From contig DMCZ01000190.1 of assembly GCA_003446655.1 (NCBI GenBank), forward strand, positions 7,366 through 23,633: a DNA stretch of 16,268 nucleotides, read 5' to 3'. Source of the DNA: Thauera sp. GTDB taxonomy: Bacteria > Pseudomonadota > Gammaproteobacteria > Burkholderiales > Rhodocyclaceae. Shown here in pieces: positions 14,613-16,268 of this stretch; the stretch's first letter is position 1; every line of letters begins with the position of its first letter. The notes below the pieces were generated by a model, which searched no databases, was not told the DNA's origin, and worked only from the letters and a program-made list of their open reading frames with translations. A program made the translations under genes and the position numbers.

Positions 14613-14620
14613 GCGCGCGG
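14601..14620. terminator. Perfect 8-bp hairpin with GTGA loop spanning the 5-FCL stop codon
   Basis: CCGCGCGC (14601-14608) pairs fully with GCGCGCGG (14613-14620). The loop GTGA (14609-14612) is a GNRA-type tetraloop in the plus-strand RNA, and its last three bases are the TGA stop codon. No T-run follows, though TGTGGTGCGTT is moderately U-rich. It occupies the convergent junction with ilvA (18-base gap), so it may terminate transcription or protect 3' ends in both directions. Confidence 0.45.
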
Positions 14621-14630
14621 TGTGGTGCGT

Positions 14631-16154
14631 TCAGTTGCCGGACAGGAACAGCCGGTAGGCCGGGTTGTTGCTTTCGGGGGTGTAGTCGTAGCCCAGGCGC
14701 TGCAGGAAGTCCTCGAAGGCGTCCTTGTCCGCCGGCGGCACCTGCATGCCCACCAGCACGCGGCCGAAGTCCGAGCCGTGGTTGCGGTAGTGGAACAGGG
14801 AGATGTTCCAGTCCGAGCGCAGGTTGGAGAGGAAATTCATCAGCGCGCCAGGACGTTCCGGGAACACGAAGCGATACACGACCTCGTTGTCGACCTGCGG
14901 CGCACGTCCGCCGACCATGTAACGCAGGTGGGTCTTGGCGAGCTCGTCGTCGGTCAGGTCCAGGGCCGGCAACTCGTGGCGCTCGAGCATCTCTACCAGA
15001 CGGCCGACCTCGTTGCGGTTATGCACGGTGACACCGACGAAGATGTGCGCCTGCAATGGGTCCGCGTAGCGGTAGTTGAATTCGGTGATGTTGCGGTTGC
15101 CGAGCACGCTGATGAACTTCTTGAACGAGCCCGGCTTTTCCGGGATCGTCACCGCAAGCACGGCTTCGCGCTGCTCGCCGAGCTCGGCGCGCTCGGCGAC
15201 GAAGCGCAGGCGGTCGAAGTTCATGTTCGCGCCCGAGGCCACCGCCACCAGGCTCTTGTCGCGCAGCTTGTGGCGGCGGGCGTATTCCTTGGCGCCGGCC
15301 ACGGCGAGGGCGCCGGCGGGCTCGAGGATGGAGCGGGTGTCCTCGAACACATCCTTGATCGCCGCGCAGATCGCGTCGTTGTCGACAACGATCATCTCGT
15401 CGACGTATTGCTGACACAGGCGGAAGGTCTCGGCGCCGACTTCCTTGACCGCCGCGCCGTCGGCAAAGATGCCGACCTGCTCGAGCGCGATGCGGCGGCC
15501 GGCGGCGAGCGACTGTGTCATCGCGTCGGCATCGACCGCCTCGACGCCGATGATCTTCGTCTCCGGGCGCAGGCGCTTGATGTAGGCGGCGACGCCGGCG
15601 ATCAGGCCGCCGCCGCCCACGCAGCAGAACACCGCGTGGATCGGCTTCGGGTGCGCGCGCAGGATCTCCATGCCTACCGTACCCTGGCCGGCGATGACGT
15701 CCGGGTCGTCGAAGGGGTGGACGAAGGTGAGCTTCTCGGCCTTCTCGAGTTCGAGGGCATGGGCGTAGGCGTCGGAGTAGGACTCGCCGGCGAGCACCAC
15801 CTCGCCGCCGCGCGCCTTCACCGCATCGATCTTGATCGCGGGCGTCGTGCTCGGCATCACGACCACCGCGCGCACGCCGAGCTTGGCCGCCGAGAGTGCC
15901 ACGCCCTGAGCGTGGTTGCCTGCCGAGGCGCAGATCACGCCCCGCTTGAGCGCCTGCGGCGAGAGCTTCGCCATCTTGTTGTAGGCGCCACGGATCTTGA
16001 AGCTGAACACCGGCTGCATGTCCTCGCGCTTGAGGAAGATGCGGTTGTGCGCACGTGCCGACAGGTTGCTGGCGAGATCGAGCGGGGTTTCGACGGCGAC
16101 GTCGTACACCTGCGCGTTGAGGATCCGTTCGAGGTAATCGGTGGGGGTGTTCAT
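14631..16154 (-). CDS. ilvA: Biosynthetic threonine deaminase (L-threonine ammonia-lyase)
   Basis: This PLP enzyme converts threonine to 2-oxobutanoate and ammonia, the first step of isoleucine synthesis, through a 2-aminocrotonate intermediate. It has 507 residues, against 514 in E. coli IlvA. The PLP lysine is K53 in SFKIRGAYNK; SAGNHAQG (77-84) and the phosphate-binding GGGG loop (180-183) are intact. Two C-terminal ACT-like regulatory domains follow, at ~331-405 (AVLAVTIPEKPGSF) and ~424-505 (EVVYRFVFPERPGAL), which mark the biosynthetic, allosterically isoleucine-inhibited form rather than the short catabolic TdcB type. The start at ATG 16154 was chosen over an in-frame TTG at 16178; no strong ribosome binding site is visible for either. 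Confidence 0.95.
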   Translation of the reverse strand: MNTPTDYLERILNAQVYDVAVETPLDLASNLSARAHNRIFLKREDMQPVFSFKIRGAYNKMAKLSPQALKRGVICASAGNHAQGVALSAAKLGVRAVVVMPSTTPAIKIDAVKARGGEVVLAGESYSDAYAHALELEKAEKLTFVHPFDDPDVIAGQGTVGMEILRAHPKPIHAVFCCVGGGGLIAGVAAYIKRLRPETKIIGVEAVDADAMTQSLAAGRRIALEQVGIFADGAAVKEVGAETFRLCQQYVDEMIVVDNDAICAAIKDVFEDTRSILEPAGALAVAGAKEYARRHKLRDKSLVAVASGANMNFDRLRFVAERAELGEQREAVLAVTIPEKPGSFKKFISVLGNRNITEFNYRYADPLQAHIFVGVTVHNRNEVGRLVEMLERHELPALDLTDDELAKTHLRYMVGGRAPQVDNEVVYRFVFPERPGALMNFLSNLRSDWNISLFHYRNHGSDFGRVLVGMQVPPADKDAFEDFLQRLGYDYTPESNNPAYRLFLSGN

Positions 16155-16235
16155 GGCCGGGCCGGTGGGCTGCTGCAAAGCGTTCGAGCGTAACAGTCGC
16201 GCGCCGGCGGCGGCAAGTGCAGTCAGGCGGCCTGC

Positions 16236-16268
16236 TCAGCGCAGGAACCTGCCCAGGCCTTCGCGCAG
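16236..16268 (-). CDS. Possible C-terminal end of another leftward gene, cut by window edge
   Basis: On the minus strand the last ten codons before a TGA at 16238-16236 read LREGLGRFLR and run off the window. This fits the end of a gene upstream of ilvA with an 80-base gap, but the length is far too short to identify it or exclude chance. Confidence 0.3.
   Translation of the reverse strand: MREGLGRFLR

Noticed and set aside
14622..16193. A 523-codon plus-strand open frame opposite ilvA
   Set aside because: It mirrors the whole of ilvA, whose PLP and ACT motifs are unambiguous; no independent coding signal.
1..16268. Mobile element, defence island, CRISPR array or biosynthetic cluster
   Set aside because: No transposase, integrase, repeat array, tRNA, or clustered accessory genes were seen; composition and gene content are uniform housekeeping.

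Overview
The window is a GC-rich chromosomal stretch of ordinary, densely packed housekeeping genes. Composition, gene content and protein style suggest a betaproteobacterium of the Rhodocyclales (Azoarcus / Thauera / Aromatoleum type). That placement is an inference from family resemblance, not a database result. There is no insertion sequence, phage gene, CRISPR array, tRNA or rRNA that I can see, and no non-coding gap longer than about 220 bases. Fourteen genes are complete; a fifteenth is cut by the left edge, and a possible C-terminal scrap of a sixteenth touches the right edge.

Left part (1-3500): the minus strand carries a very large FAD-linked oxidase of the D-lactate / 2-hydroxyglutarate dehydrogenase superfamily (N-terminal 795 residues only), preceded by a RidA-family protein and a small YqaA/DedA-like membrane protein. 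A low-GC intergenic region with a promoter candidate and two dyads then drives a rightward secreted PsiF-repeat protein. Middle (4000-8250): the leftward genes folM-like pteridine reductase, ttcA (tRNA 2-thiocytidine synthetase) and an FHA-domain protein with a degenerate cyclase module follow one another. The MidA/NDUFAF7-like methyltransferase gene runs divergently from the pteridine reductase gene.

Right part (8290-14000): one leftward run reads, in transcription order, soluble lytic transglycosylase (slt), NDUFA9-like atypical SDR, glutathione S-transferase, cca tRNA nucleotidyltransferase and alpha/beta hydrolase. The last three are joined by stop/start overlaps (TGATG and ATGA), so they are almost certainly co-transcribed and translationally coupled. 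Divergent from slt lies 5-formyltetrahydrofolate cyclo-ligase. Its stop codon sits in the loop of a perfect 8-bp hairpin at the convergent junction with biosynthetic threonine deaminase (ilvA), which fills the right end.

Functional themes are tRNA maturation (cca, ttcA), folate/pterin metabolism (pteridine reductase, 5-FCL), complex I-related accessory proteins (MidA-like and NDUFA9-like), cell-wall turnover (slt) and 2-aminoacrylate chemistry (IlvA as a source, RidA as a clean-up enzyme, though not adjacent). I did not find a convincing undescribed multi-gene system. The less routine items are the FHA/pseudo-cyclase protein, the poorly understood giant FAD oxidase, the dyads ahead of the PsiF gene, and the stop-codon hairpin.
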